DNA of 64,000 nt. It comes from Phytophthora sp. 'mugwort' (lineage: Eukaryota > Oomycota > Peronosporomycetes > Peronosporales > Peronosporaceae). Shown piece by piece: positions 1 through 11,092 of the stretch (the stretch's first letter is position 1; every line of letters begins with the position of its first letter). A program made the position numbers and the translations under genes. The stretch lies in contig JAUCEF010000005.1 of NCBI GenBank assembly GCA_033558025.1, positions 4,092,001 through 4,156,000 on the forward strand, in the 5' to 3' direction. The notes beneath the pieces were generated by a model. The model searched no databases. It worked only from the letters and a program-made list of their open reading frames with translations, and was not told the DNA's origin.

Positions 1-554
1 GTCTGCTCGCTTGTGAACAGGGCGGTAAGGCTATGGCCGAAATTCTCTACGGCCAGGTGAACCCGAGCGGCTGCATGCCGATCACCTACCCAAAGGATTC
101 TGGCAATGTGATGATCCCGTACAATCACCGCGTGTCGACGCAATGCGTCGATTCGGACGACTGCGAGATGCAATGGGACTTTGGTACTGGTCTCAGCTAC
201 ACCGAGTTCACCTACTCTGACCTCACGCTCAGCAAGATCAATGTCACTTTCAGCTTCGACTCCATTGATGTCTCTGTCGTGGTGACAAACGCCGGTAGCA
301 GGACCAGAAAGGAGACTGTAATGCTTTTCCTCACCCAGCCGTACCGCTCCATCTCGGTTCCCGAGGTGAAGCAGCTGAAAAAGTTCTCAAAGATCAGCCT
401 GGAGCCTGGTCAGCAGACTGTATCGTTTTCGTTGACGTTGGATGACTGGAGCGTGTACTGCCCACAGGTCGGCAATGGTAGGAAGCAGGTAGCGGAGGAC
501 ACGGAGTACGTGATTGCGGTCAAACCGGAGACAGACTGCGACGTGTACAACTAG
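1..554 (+). CDS. Glycoside hydrolase family 3 beta-glucosidase, C-terminal part
   Basis: This is the 3' end of a gene whose start lies left of the window; the frame is open from base 3. The encoded piece begins with the end of the GH3 C-terminal alpha/beta domain (alternating Gly/Ala, then a GQVNPSG-type turn followed by 'MPITYP'), as in beta-glucosidases and beta-xylosidases. It continues into 'FGTGLSYTEF', the usual entry to the fibronectin type III-like domain that closes many GH3 enzymes. That domain is complete and ends at a TAG stop. GH3 enzymes release glucose or xylose from oligosaccharides, and in oomycetes they are usually secreted and serve cell-wall degradation. The catalytic nucleophile and any signal peptide are outside the window, so exact substrate and secretion are inferred. 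No frameshift is seen. Confidence 0.9.
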   Translation, partial: LLACEQGGKAMAEILYGQVNPSGCMPITYPKDSGNVMIPYNHRVSTQCVDSDDCEMQWDFGTGLSYTEFTYSDLTLSKINVTFSFDSIDVSVVVTNAGSRTRKETVMLFLTQPYRSISVPEVKQLKKFSKISLEPGQQTVSFSLTLDDWSVYCPQVGNGRKQVAEDTEYVIAVKPETDCDVYN

Positions 555-1403
555 ACCGCCGCGGCCAACCCGCTATGCGCGACGTTCACTTTGCAAACGG
601 GTGACTACCCGTATGGTGCATTTTTTGAGTAATGCGTAGCGAGAAATCTGAGTGTAGTTGTTCTGCTCTAGCGCAACATCTCGCTGGTTTGGTTACCCAA
701 GGAAGCTTAGGAACAAAATAATCATGTGAGAGAACCTGATTGCATACTCGTAAACGTGGAAGAACGCTATGCTCAAAAAGAGTGACTTGTGTACCCATCT
801 GAAAAAGGGGGGGTGAAAACACACGCAGTAAAACGACCAACGGAAGGGAGCGGTTGCGAGCACGAGCAAACCCACGCGGGGGGGGGGGGTATTTGCGGAG
901 GCGGGCCATGCGCGAGCTTTCCAGCGAGTTGAGCATTGTAGCGGGCCATTCATAGAATCTTTCTTCGCAAGAGCGCGGTGACTGCCTTTGCGAAGCAATG
1001 CCCAAGTCCACGATGCCAGTCCTCTTGAGGGCTAGGGTAAAAGGATACGGGAGACTTTCAATACAAAACTACAGTGTAATCCAAAAATGTGACGACGCTA
1101 GATGGGCACAGCAACATGTGCCTTGCTCAAAACGGTTCTAATTGGATGTTGGAAGAAATTTGTCATTTGCCCGTGTTTTGTTGGGTCGAGGTTTGTGGTC
1201 GATTGGTTGAATCGACGTCCACCGATAGCACAAACGCACTTAAGCTAACAATAGTCACCACTTATACGTAATCGGACTTAGGCGAAACCTTTCCGTACCA
1301 TATATAATGGGTTTGGCTGATTCCCAAAACAACTTGATAAATGTATTGGCCGATTCAACACACTGTTGAAGAACCGACCAGTATCGGCAAATTTGGCTGG
1401 AAC
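555..1403. other. Intergenic stretch, no supported gene
   Basis: Downstream of the GH3 gene. Open frames of 60-140 codons occur on both strands but lack recognisable domains and overlap one another. A run of eleven G near 880-890 and AT-rich spacers are the only notable features. Confidence 0.5.
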
Positions 1404-1795
1404 TAGCCATACGCCGCCGCTACGCGGCGGTTTCGAAAGTTTAGTTTGTGCCCGTTTCACTCTCTCTAGAGCTCGCTCCACCTATCTACGCTACGCTCCG
1501 GTAAAAAACGCCCCCGCTCCGTTCGCAGGGGGCTCACTCCACAATTCTCCGTGTTAGGTTAAATATTGAACTACTTACGCCTTTAGGACGGGTGGGCCCT
1601 CCGGTCCGCTGGATACGAAGAGGTTTACTGCGGCGCCGCCTTCGTTCCTCTCGGCAGCCTTTTTGTCCAATGAAAAGATTTAAGAAGCGTGATGGAGATA
1701 AAAGGTACTGCTGACAGTTTAACAGACAGACAGACAAACCGACAGATAGTAACTAGCGGAGCGCCACCCGCTTTGCGGTCGGTGTATGTTTATTG
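1404..1795 (+). repeat. GC-palindrome dispersed repeat, copy A
   Basis: The copy contains a chain of short palindromes: a CCGCCGC/GCGGCGG hairpin near 1411-1430, a CGCTCGC-type block, a GGGCCCTCCGG block, and a GGCGCCGCCTTCG...CTCGGCAGC block. It ends in a CAGA microsatellite (about 1721-1750) and a second GC hairpin near 1757-1780. The same blocks recur in the same order and strand at 2272-2610 with many substitutions, so this is a diverged dispersed repeat rather than chance GC-rich sequence. No coding capacity is recognised. Confidence 0.6.
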
Positions 1796-1803
1796 GGTCC
1801 TAA

Positions 1804-2011
1804 CACGTTCCACTCGCTGTTCGAGCTCGCGCCACTAATCCTATCTCGTCCCGCCCCGTTCCGCTCGCTATTCCCGGTCACAGAACTACTCTTATCGCGT
1901 CCCACTGCGTACCGCTCGCTGTTCTAGCTCGCTTCACTACCCACACCTCGGTCGCAACCCGTTCCGCTCGCTGTTCCAGTTCGCTTCACTACTCCAATCG
2001 CGAGACTGACC
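1804..2011 (+). repeat. Minisatellite of four units, period about 51 bp
   Basis: Four imperfect units start near 1804, 1855, 1907 and 1958. Each begins with a CCGTTCCGCTCGCTGTTC-like core followed by an AGCTCGCTTCACTA-like half and a variable spacer. The array lies between copies A and B of the GC-palindrome repeat and shares the CGCTCGC word with them, so it probably arose by amplification of part of that repeat. Confidence 0.65.
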
Positions 2012-2271
2012 GCCTTCGCTTCGCTCGGCTGCAAAAAACAGTTACTATCCAATCAGTGGCCGCCTCGCTGCACTCGACAGCAATTAAAAAAAATATATGG
2101 ATTCTGGCCAATGAGAAGGGTTTTTAACTAAGACGCAGTGCTATTCTTGCAGTTTCTGGCATAGGTTTTCGAGTCCGGAAAAGACTGGGGTTCAATTATA
2201 TAGGTAGATTCCAGTACAAAACACTTATCCAAGCCATGCCGAAAGGGAGGTGCAGGCGGCCAGGCAGGAAG

Positions 2272-2610
2272 TGTGACAGACAGACATACGGACAGACGGG
2301 AAACTACAAGTGATCTAGGACTAGCCAAGCGCAGCCCACCTTGCGGGCGGTAGTACGAAAGTATGGATGATGCCCGTTTCGCTCGCTCGAGGGCTCGCTT
2401 CCCCACTGAGAAAGCTACCTTCGCTCCGCTCGCAGGGGATCGCTGCGCTACTCGCCGTGTTAGGATACTAAGTGAGCTACCTCCGCCTTCGGCTTCGGTA
2501 GGAAGGGCGGGCCCTCCGGTCCCGCTATACACGAAAGGTTTGATGGCGGCGCCGCCTTCGCATGGCTCGGCAGCAAAAATGGAGTTGCCGCCTTCGCTTC
2601 ACTCGGCGGC
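2272..2610 (+). repeat. GC-palindrome dispersed repeat, copy B
   Basis: Second copy of the repeat at 1404-1795. It has a CAGA-rich head (2276-2300), then a GC hairpin (about 2333-2352) and the CGCTCGCTC block. These are followed by the CGGGCCCTCCGG block, the GGCGCCGCCTTCG...CTCGGCAGC block and one extra CCGCCTTCG...CTCGGCGGC palindrome. Order and orientation match copy A, indicating a tandem or direct duplication followed by divergence. Confidence 0.6.
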
Positions 2611-3182
2611 AATCTCTGATCAATGTGCAGGACCCGAATAAACCGGTACGCAAGTGCGATGGACTGACGGATCTACGTTAGAGTATGTTTCTAGTTAGTA
2701 GTAATATCTACAGGGCCAGCAGCACAATAAACGACGCCCCCCCCCCCTCACCGCTACACGGGCAAAACTTCGGCACATTTGTCGAGTTTTGTTTTTTATC
2801 GATATCTGTAATTAGTCTGCGACTTAGGTTTATTTTTAGAGTCTACATGCATAATACATGTACCAGGAAAACCACTTTCCGATTTACGTGGATATGATTT
2901 ACACATACCTACACTTTTAACGGATGCTAATCTTTTGATGACCGTGGATACTTGAATGGAACATAGCTCTCGATAATTTTTGGGGTCTGATTGTTCTAAA
3001 ATATTATAAACAAGTATAGACAAGGCCAGTACCTGAAATTTTTATTGTTATCTTTCTCTAATCACCTATACCTGTAGCTTTTTTCCATTTACCAAGCTCG
3101 ATGTTGACCCTGTCGGCGACAGGCCCATCTTCGCGTAACATGCGACAGTAAGTATTTTTTGTCGTTATCTATTTAAGGACCT
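2611..3182. other. Intergenic stretch, no supported gene
   Basis: AT-rich DNA with a C-run near 2740. Nothing recognisable in either strand. Confidence 0.5.
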
Positions 3183-3407
3183 TTATTCCGGGCGTCCCTG
3201 TTCTCCAAGACACACCTTTCTCCTCCTCTTACCGGACTCGCACGCCTCTACCAGCTCGTTGACCTTCCGAATCCAGGCGTGAATGCTCTGCGAGCACCGA
3301 ACACTGTTCATTCTGACTACCTCTGCAATGCATGTACCAGCGATAACCTTGCGGACGACAGCCAGTTTGAACGTGTTGGTATATACACGCCGTCGACCGT
3401 CCGCCAA
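3183..3407 (-). pseudogene. Possible transposase helix-turn-helix fragment
   Basis: A short reading frame of about 74 codons contains basic residues followed by 'YTNTFKLAVVRKV' and a second helix with 'IHAWIRKV'. This resembles the N-terminal homeodomain-like DNA-binding segment of Tc1/pogo/IS3-type transposases. No catalytic domain follows on either side, and the first codon is not a convincing start. The assignment rests only on this helix pattern; it may also be a chance frame. Confidence 0.3.
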
Positions 3408-3717
3408 TGTTAATACAATTGGGTCCGAACTATCTCAGTGGCAGTCGGCTTCAGAAGAAGTGTTCGCCAGCAACTGTGAGCTGTTGTCATTAATTACTCG
3501 CCATTGGCGGGTTCGTGCTTCGGCGGGGTCCATGATGTGCTCAACAGTCGCAAAATGAATGGCATGCGCCCAACGACGAGCTACACTACCGATTGGCTAA
3601 ACGTTTTGTATGGGGACGCTGTTCGACCAACCTGTTTTACCAAATATCTCATTTATTCTCACTAATTATTATTGAATGAATTGAATACTTGATTAACAAA
3701 AATACATTACACTTTAA

Positions 3718-6700
3718 CCCTTCCAAACCAGATGCTGCATAATGCAGCATTAGCAAAAAGCTTAAGTTGAATTTATTCATCTTAAGCGATTTTAAACTTG
3801 AAGTTTGTATGGGTTGTCTTTTCCCTCGCCAATGGATATACAAACTTAAGATGACGGGATGCCGTGGCTCTGTACGCGCCCTTTCCACTCGCGCAGGACC
3901 AGCGACCAGCATTTGTTTATTTTTTCGATTTCAGTTTTGGCAGGTTGGTGTGGTCTACGCTGTTTTTGCATCGTTTCGGGAGGTTTCCACGGAATGATTG
4001 GTTCGCCGCAGCTGCCGCATTTCAAAGCCTCCCTCATCAAGAATTTGCGCGGAGACAGCATAAGCCGGCAGCAGAGATGGTGAAGCCGCATGGCAAGATT
4101 CTCCGGGACAGTGAGGTCACAGCGCGTGACCTCTCATTCAAGTCGGTTTGGCGGGAGTTGCGTGAGCAAGGCTGGACTCGCAAGCCGCCGCCGAAACGAG
4201 GCTTAGACGATCGCTTACTTCTATATCCGGCCCAACGGAGACATGAGCGGCACGGAGGGTGTGCATTTCTTTCGCGGCGAAGAAGATGTGCTGGTGTACT
4301 ACGCGAACAGTACGTCGGTGTATGGCGATGCGGTTGCTGTATTGATCTAACCTTCTTGTTTTGTGTTTGCAGTCCTAAGAAGCTCTAGCACTATGTTAGT
4401 TTGAACTGCTGCTTCTACACGACCTGTGGTTGCTGTTGGCGATGCACAACTTGCGGCCGAAGCTGAGGTCGTTTGCCAACACGATGTGGCCGACACTAAG
4501 GCTGCTGAAGCTCGTACTAACACGGATGTCGCCGTTCCAAATCAGCGCACGGACGCCACGCCTGAATCTCCGTCCGCACCCCCACGATCGCCACAGGGAC
4601 AGAATCTAGTTAATCGACCCGGACGTCATTCAACCAGATGCTCGTTGATTCAGACACCCAGTCCGGTTGCGACAACACCCACGTCGGCTACGCGCTTCGC
4701 CGGAGGACCTGACGCAACATCCCCCTATGTTCACGAGTATACTGAATCGGAAGACGACGAAGGCCGACGCGTGCCGAGCCCAAGCACAGCTTCTGTCATC
4801 AACGTTGAGTCGGTGGAGTCGTTCGAGCAGTCCGAAGTCGGTAAGCTGTCCGCTCTGCTACACCATGGACTGCATAATATGCTGCATACTGATCTGCATA
4901 TTATCCTGAATACTGTGCTGAATACTAATGTTGCATGTAAATATGTTCCTACGCGTTGTGAAGGTGATGAGGACGAAGAAGCTGAGGCCTCAGCACGAGG
5001 GAACAAATTGCTAGCAGACTAGGACGATGGCTTGAACACTATTGAGGTGGGCGACTACGCACATCGGTTCGGCATGATCGATTCTGGAGATGAGAGCTGA
5101 AAGGACGACGTCGAGGAAGGCGCGTATGAATCGGATGTGAATATGGAAGATTATTGCGCTCCGAATATGTTCACGACGACCCCGAGGAGACGGAGGTTGC
5201 TGCAGAGGTGCTGTTTGAAGAAAACGTTCTGGAAAGCTTTGGTGGTGAAGACCAAGTGATGGCGGGTAACTTGAAGAACGCAGTGTTGCGCAGCATGACG
5301 ACTAGTGGATGGGAGGAGGTTGAAGAGCCAGACATCGGAGTGCACATCACGACGCCGTATGAACCTCTCCAAAGCACTGATGCTTATCCTGGCCTACGGC
5401 AAGGTTACTCCGGACCAGCCGCAGAGGTGCTTCGACACGGTGATTCCCCCGTTGCGCTTTCTTCTTCTTCATGCCGGTAGTGCTGTGGCAGCACATCGCA
5501 ACCTGTTCGAACGAATACTACCGTGAAATGCTTCCTTTACGAGTTGATGAAGCTTTCCGTCGCTAGAAGAAGAAAAAGAACGGCAGAGGAATGAGGACCT
5601 GCCCAGAAAGACCCGTCGTGATATCCAGCATGATAAGGAGGTGATGAAGCCGATAATGCCACACGAGCTGTGTCGGTTCATTGGCTTGCTGATGGCAAGG
5701 AAAATTGCGCCGAACCGGGAGAAGCTTTCGAACCACTGGAAACAGTTGATGTTGGAGCCATTTCGCGTGGATGCTTTGGTTCGGTGCTTTCACGCAACCG
5801 GTTCATGGAGATTTCAAGAATCCTACACTTCGATCCAAATGGTGATCGGCGAGCTTCTACTGATCGCGCCTGGAAGATTTGCAAAGTGGTAGAGGTGCTG
5901 CAGCGCACATTGTTCGGGGATATGTGGCACCATCACATTTGGCGTTCGACGAAGTAGTCCTGCCAAGCCGGTCGTCGTTCAACAAGATGCGAGTCCACAT
6001 GAAGGACAAGCCCCACAAGTCGGGCACAAAGCTTTTTATGCTGTGTAGCGCAGTAACCGCTTACGGCATCCGGTGAGTTTTTTATGGACGTTTGATGTAC
6101 CTATGCTGTCTTATGCAGTTTGCTAACGAAAACGTGTGTTCGTGTTATGACGCATATCGATAGCTTTGAAGTGTACTGCAGTAAGAAGCAGCATGCAAGT
6201 GACGCGCACAAGCCAGACATGAAGTCTGGTTCTGCCGCAGTCGTGAGAAACTTGATGGAAGTATTTGGTCCTGAAGCAAGAAAAGAAGGCATGAGGCTCG
6301 TGGTCATGATCGCTTCTACAGTCCGTGGCTTTGGCCATTTAACTGCTGCTCATAGGCTTTTTACTGCGTCGGCACAATCATGGCAAACCGCCTCGGCTAC
6401 TGCATGCAAGTGATTGAAAAGAAGAAGACCCGACCGAAGACAATTCCGCGTGGTTCCTTCAAAGTTGATCAGTCAAAGCTTGTGCCTGGAATGAAAACTG
6501 TAAGTTGGTAGGACTCTCGCCCCGTGTATTTCCTCTGCACCGGAAGCAGAGCGGCGGTTGACAGAGTGTTGCATCAGGATCGCCCCGAGCAGGTCGAGGT
6601 GCCATGCCCTAGAGCCATAAAGGACTACCACGCCTTCATGAGCGGCGTGGACGTACACGACCAGTTGCGGCTGCAGCGTGCACTCCACTTCAAAAGGTAC

Positions 6701-7923
6701 TACAAGTCGCTGGTGCAGGGCTTGATCGACCTGACCATCGTGAATGGCTACACCGTCCACAAGGCCTACCATCAAAACAAGGAGTCGCGACCTTTGACGC
6801 ACGTGAAGTACATGATCAAGCTGCACCTTCAGCTGACCAACTCCAAGCCACAGACATGTATGAAGGGAACTCATTTGGGACACAGAGACCTCCTGCTCCA
6901 GCAGCATATACGCCGATCCCCTCTGTGGTGCTGGTGACCAGTCCAGCCCACACACAGCGAGGCAGGTGGATGAGTAGCGAAACAAGGACACGCAGGCGAA
7001 GCGTCGACAACGAGCTTGCAAAGTTTGCTCGGCGCTACCCACCGGTAAGCAGCGGGCATATACTACGACATATTTCTGCAAGGACTTCAACAGCGTCGGC
7101 CCGATATTCTTGTGCATGCGCGGTAGGCGCAACGTCCGCGGTGTGGCCATGACGTGCTGGGATATCTGGCACAAGGAGTGGGTGAATGGTACTCTGATCC
7201 CTGTGGAGAACGCGAGGCCGATCAGGATGCACCGCAGAGCTGATGCGACTATACCGGGCACGCCATCCACGTCTGGCACGCCGGCTTCGACAGCTTCAAG
7301 CAAGAGACGCCGGACGAACACCTAGGAGCTAAACTGCATATAAAGCTGCCAGTAACGTGAATATAATGCTGCATATATTGGCTAGTGTTGATCGCTTCAT
7401 GTGTAGTTTCCCGTGAACCGCAGCCACATTTGTATGCTTCACATGCACTCATCAACAAGTGCATCCTGATCGACCTGTCTTGGCGCAAAACATTGCGTTT
7501 ACTTTGCTTGCACACCAGCTGCTACAAATGCTCCCCACTTCACTTGGATCTAGTAATGCCCGTAGAGGCTGCATTGACGCATCATCTACTTGCGTTACCA
7601 GTACCAAACCCATAGGGGCGACACCCCTCTTTTGTATATATGATTGTGTATGGGAAGTTTCGATTTCTGAAATTTTGAAATGGTAGCAGGGGTTCTCCAG
7701 TTTCTGTTCCAGAGGTGTCCCGTCCATTTCTGCGTTAAATGCAATATGCAGTCTCCACTTGCCAATTAGGACCCCAAGATGCAGTTTAGATGCACCTTTA
7801 TCACGACTTTGACCTTCGCCTGCCTATAATCTGCTGTGCCCCGTCTAAAAGTATACAAACCTCAAGTCTAATTATACTGCATATGCAGCTTAGATGTTCC
7901 ATCCAGTTCCGGGTCTGGAGGGG
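3718..7923 (+). mobile_element. piggyBac-family DNA transposon, near full length, inactive
   Basis: Left end: TTAA at 3714-3717 followed by CCCTTCCAAACC. Right end: GGTCTGGAGGGG at 7912-7923 followed by CTAA, a one-base variant of the TTAA target site. The right end in reverse complement reads CCCCTCCAGACC and matches the left end at 10 of 12 positions. TTAA targets and C-rich termini are characteristic of piggyBac elements, and the transposase remains inside agree. Subterminal CTGCAT/ATGCAG palindromes occur just inside both ends (3733-3749; about 7878-7890) and are repeated at 4869-4925, 7333-7375 and 7740-7790; they could be transposase binding sites. The coding part has several nonsense and frameshift changes, so the copy should not be self-mobile. 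Confidence 0.85.
4090..7325 (+). pseudogene. piggyBac-type transposase pseudogene (DDE_Tnp_1_7)
   Basis: The pieces appear in the expected order across several frames. First is the oomycete piggyBac N-terminal module with 'FKSVWRELREQGW', 'KPPPKRGLD' and a following GEED segment (4096-4310, one frameshift). Next is an acidic low-complexity linker (4426-5160, stops near 5020 and 5098). The catalytic domain starts at 'HELCRFIGLLMARKIAPNRE' (5660) and continues through a MPSRSSFN-like stretch and 'MKDKPHKSGTKLFMLCS' (5960-6060). A probable 90-nt intron (GTGAG at 6073 to AG at 6162) separates this from 'FEVYCSKKQ'. The C-terminal signature 'DYHAFMSGVDVHDQLRLQ' is at 6627-6680. A Trp codon appears mutated to TAG near 6509. 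A basic tail ends at a TAG at 7325. Family known to excise seamlessly at TTAA; this copy is dead. Confidence 0.85.
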
Positions 7924-8195
7924 CTAAGGCTAGTAAGCAACCTACTTAGCTACCCTACTTGGCTATTTGGGATCGATTTCGGCCATGTGGACCCAAAACT
8001 TGGCTCCAAAAAAGGTCCATTTTCTCGAAAATAGGTACCCTGAAAGACCCATTTAGTGTCTAGGAGGACAGCGGTAGACGTCTCAAGACGTCTCGGGGCC
8101 GACTTGGGCATTGCAGGACCTCTTCGGTGGGGTCTATAGATAAAACAAGTATAACCCAATGAACCAGGTGGTGGTGAGTCACCTACTTCTAGTGA

Positions 8196-8266
8196 GCTCA
8201 GATAGCTCAGCTGTTAAGCATCCAGTGTCGGACGGAAGCGGCCCGGGTTCGATCCCCAGGCTGATC
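8196..8266 (+). repeat. tRNA-like sequence, probable SINE head or tRNA pseudogene
   Basis: The sequence carries an A-box-like TAGCTCAGCTGTTAAGC at 8203-8219 and a perfect B-box GGTTCGATCCC near 8246. When folded as a tRNA, the acceptor arms (8196-8202 with 8260-8266) pair at five of seven positions and the T stem at four of five. The anticodon stem does not form and no plausible anticodon sits in a seven-base loop. It is therefore not a working tRNA gene. RNA polymerase III internal promoters of this type head tRNA-derived SINEs, which would also explain the repeat-like sequence that follows. Confidence 0.5.
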
Positions 8267-8355
8267 AGACCTTTCGGACGATGGTTGGGGCTTGGCCACG
8301 ATGGTTGGGATATCTGGGCTTGTGACTGGACTGGTGGTCTTGGGGGCTACTGGGC

Positions 8356-8499
8356 GTCTCATGGGCTGTAGGCCTGGAAGCACGGTTTGACCCGGTAGTT
8401 CTTGAGACTGCTTGACCGGCACTTCAGTAGGAGAGATGTGGGTCGTGGTTTAGAGGGGCAAAGCCTCCCAGTCGTCGTCTCATGGGCTTGTAGGCCTGG
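8356..8499 (+). repeat. Direct repeat pair downstream of the tRNA-like head
   Basis: A word of about 23 bases (GTCTCATGGGCTGTAGGCCTGG) at 8356-8377 recurs with one inserted base at 8477-8499, and the following 20 bases are also similar (CACGGTTTGACCC versus CGCGGTTCGGG). The pair is consistent with an internal duplication in a SINE body. Confidence 0.5.
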
Positions 8500-9082
8500 T
8501 AGTACGCGCGGTTCGGGAGTGTGGCGCCGCTCTAGACTTCGATCCAAAGAGTAGTTCAGTGATGTCGTGCATGCCATAACAAGCGTAAGTGTCTGTAGCG
8601 TGTCGCGTTCTTCACCTGCCTGTCTGCCAACATGGGGCCCCGCCTGGGTTCAAAAATCTACACCGCCTTCGGGTACAGCAGACATAAGGCAACGGCCGCT
8701 AAGCGATCGACAAATGGAGCCGGGAACTTGGCGTATGGGCGTGAAAGTGGTGAAAACTGAAACCAGTAATGGCCGAACACGCCGGCGGCGGATTGTAAGA
8801 CAGCAGGATGAAGCCTTGAGCTTGTGGCCTTATGTGAAGGAATACTTAAACGGGCGCGGTATCAACTGCAAATTGAATAGCGTTGGTGCGCTCAGGGATG
8901 AAGTACGCTGACCGTCAGCGAGCGAAAGACGCGCTTTTGGAACGTGCTGCCCACGGCAGCATCGGATACATACACTAATGCATGTAACCAAGATGGAATT
9001 GGCGGCGAGTAAGTTTAGCCGGAGTAGGCTACAGATTGCGACGTATTGATGTTACAGACAGAATGAGTTACAGTGAGTTTTT
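8500..9082 (+). other. Unassigned stretch with one open frame
   Basis: An open frame ending at 8911 encodes a basic stretch with 'RTRRRRIVRQQDEALSLWPYVKEYLN'. The segment has a helical, charged look but I recognise no family and see no promoter. It may belong to degraded repeat DNA. Confidence 0.3.
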
Positions 9083-9192
9083 CGCAAGTCCCAAATTTCG
9101 GGAAATCTATGGAGCTCGAGCTTATGGAGCTCGAGGTACCCAAAACTGAAAATGAGAAATCCGAAATGGATAATAAAGAATACGGTACCCTC
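9083..9192 (+). repeat. Left arm of a large inverted repeat
   Basis: This arm of about 110 bp contains GGGAAATCTATGGAGCTCGAG, then a second GGAGCTCGAGGTACCCAAAA and CTGAAAATGAGAAATCCGAA. It is the reverse complement, with substitutions and small indels, of 11607-11713. The two arms enclose the Ty3/gypsy fragment. Confidence 0.65.
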
Positions 9193-9539
9193 CGAGCTTA
9201 AAACTAGTTCAGCAAGTTGAAGCTGTTGGCGTAGCTATATACCGCCCTGACGATGTTGCAGCATCGGCATTCGGTGAACGCCTCATGAACAACAGTAGTG
9301 GTGTTAAACGTCTGCTGTAGCAAAACCAAATGTGTCGTACCAGAGCATAACCTCTGACCAGCAAAGAACGGTGTGGTGTTTTTGATCTCACGGATGTTTT
9401 CTGTAAGGTACAAAGTCATTGTCGGGTATAGGTGCTCAATAGCCAATCATGGCGACGCAATCCGTCGAGCTCCCTACACGGTGTGGCACACCTCACTGTG
9501 CTCAAACTACTTACGCGAATGACCTCCCCCCCAGGCAAC

Positions 9540-11092
9540 ATTTCTGTGGACTTCAGTGGAAAATGATGCATTCGAAGGAGTGAAGAAAGCGCTAGCCCAA
9601 TCCGTTTTGCTGTCTTTCTCTGATATCAAGCCATTTGAGATTTATGCCGATGCAAGCGATAAGCTGATCCAACAAGAAAAAAGCTGATTGCATGTTATTC
9701 TAGAAGTCTCACCCCAGCACAGCAAAATTATACAACTGTGGAGCTTGAACTGCTGTCGGTTGTAGATATTTTAAAGGAATATCGTACTATGCTTCTTGGA
9801 TTTCCGGTTGTGGTACAAACAGATCACAAGAATTTAATTTACCCCACTGAAAATTCGCTAAGCGTCAAGCGATGGAAATTGCTTATATCGGAATATCGTC
9901 TATCTTGCGAATACGCCCAAGGAAAATCTAACATTGGGACCGATACATTCTCACGTATGGATTACGACACTAAGGCCAATGGTGAGGAAAGCAGAACAAT
10001 GAAAGCTATGTTATTGATCCCGTGGAATGTGTTCTGGAAGGAGATTACCTTAAGCAGCATAAAAATGAAGATGAATAAACAAAGTGCTGATTCAAAAAAC
10101 AAATTAAAGAAATTAATATTATGACTAATAAATGATATTTTTTTTATTTTGATAAAATAAAAAATACCGTTGCTTAAATGAAACTGGTGATCCTGATTAC
10201 TCACGTTTGAAAAGCGTGTAGTAATTCCTATGGCATTGCGTAATGGAATGGTTTCGTAGTATCATGCAAACCTTGTGCACCCTGGAGCTAAGCGACAATA
10301 CCACACTATGAAATTTGTATTCTACGGGTCCGGAATGGAACGGACAATCGTGGAATTTTGAAAAATTGTGAAACATGCAAAAAATCCAAGTGTATGGAGG
10401 AAAACAATCATATGGAAAACTTACTCCTTGTGAAATGCATATAGTCGATCCGTTCGACGTAGTTCATGTGGATACCATCGAACCTTACGGCAATGAACGG
10501 CAATTGCCCTCACGGTAAGCGATGAAGCCACACGCTGGCTAGAAGTGTCGGTGAAAGCTAATAATCGGAAAAAAAAGCGACAGCGGAAAACTTCGATTCT
10601 ACTTGGCTATGTCGGTATCCACGATCCAAGAAAGTTATTTTCGATCGTGGGAACGCAACGAATTTAACATTAGCGCATTTCATGAGATGCTCCAAAGCTA
10701 TGCTATCCAGGCCAAACCAATTTCGGTGACCCCCCCAAGCAAATGCAATTTGCGAGCTTGTTCATTTACTGCTGAACAATTGCGTCCACTGCTACCCAAA
10801 CACTGACTGGCGTAAGGTAATTCAATATGCAGCCTTTGCTGTTAGGGAAACTTATCACAGTATGCTCGGAACAACGCCAGCGCACCTAGTTCGGGCAAGA
10901 TTTAATCACACGAAAACTGTATGAATCAAATTGGAACTACCTCAGTAAGCGACGTTTTTTTCTGCGAGGCAATTTCTACAATGTTGGCGACCATTTTATG
11001 GTTCGAGTTACAGCCAAGAATCGGCACAACACGCATGGCGAGTTGCACAAGGACCATTTGGGATTACTACCACGCTTGACAACGGAACCGTG
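9540..11092 (+). pseudogene. Ty3/gypsy retrotransposon pol fragment (RT end, RNase H, integrase)
   Basis: The end of the reverse transcriptase thumb and start of RNase H are seen as 'SFSDIKPFEIYADASDK' at about 9605-9665. After a frameshift, RNase H continues with 'VELELLSVVDILKEYRTML', 'VVQTDHKNLIYPTEN' and 'CEYAQGKSNIGTDTFSRMD' (9738-9965), the pattern of Ty3/gypsy elements. Integrase-like remnants follow: a zinc-knuckle-like region with 'VHPGAKR' near 10270, a 'DPFDVVHVDTIEPYG' core start near 10450, and a C-terminal segment with 'NFYNVGDHFMVRV' and 'LHKDHLGLLPRLTTEP' to 11092. Many stops and frameshifts separate the pieces. No gag, protease or paired LTRs are found. Confidence 0.8.

Noticed and set aside
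1804..2011. CRISPR-like array
   Set aside because: The units are diverged throughout with no conserved repeat plus unique spacer pattern, and the organism is eukaryotic.
6473..7321. 282-codon open frame on the minus strand
   Set aside because: It lies antisense to the piggyBac transposase, which shows clear family motifs in the plus frames. No domain is recognisable in the minus frame.
8196..8266. Functional tRNA gene
   Set aside because: The anticodon stem does not form and there is no credible anticodon.
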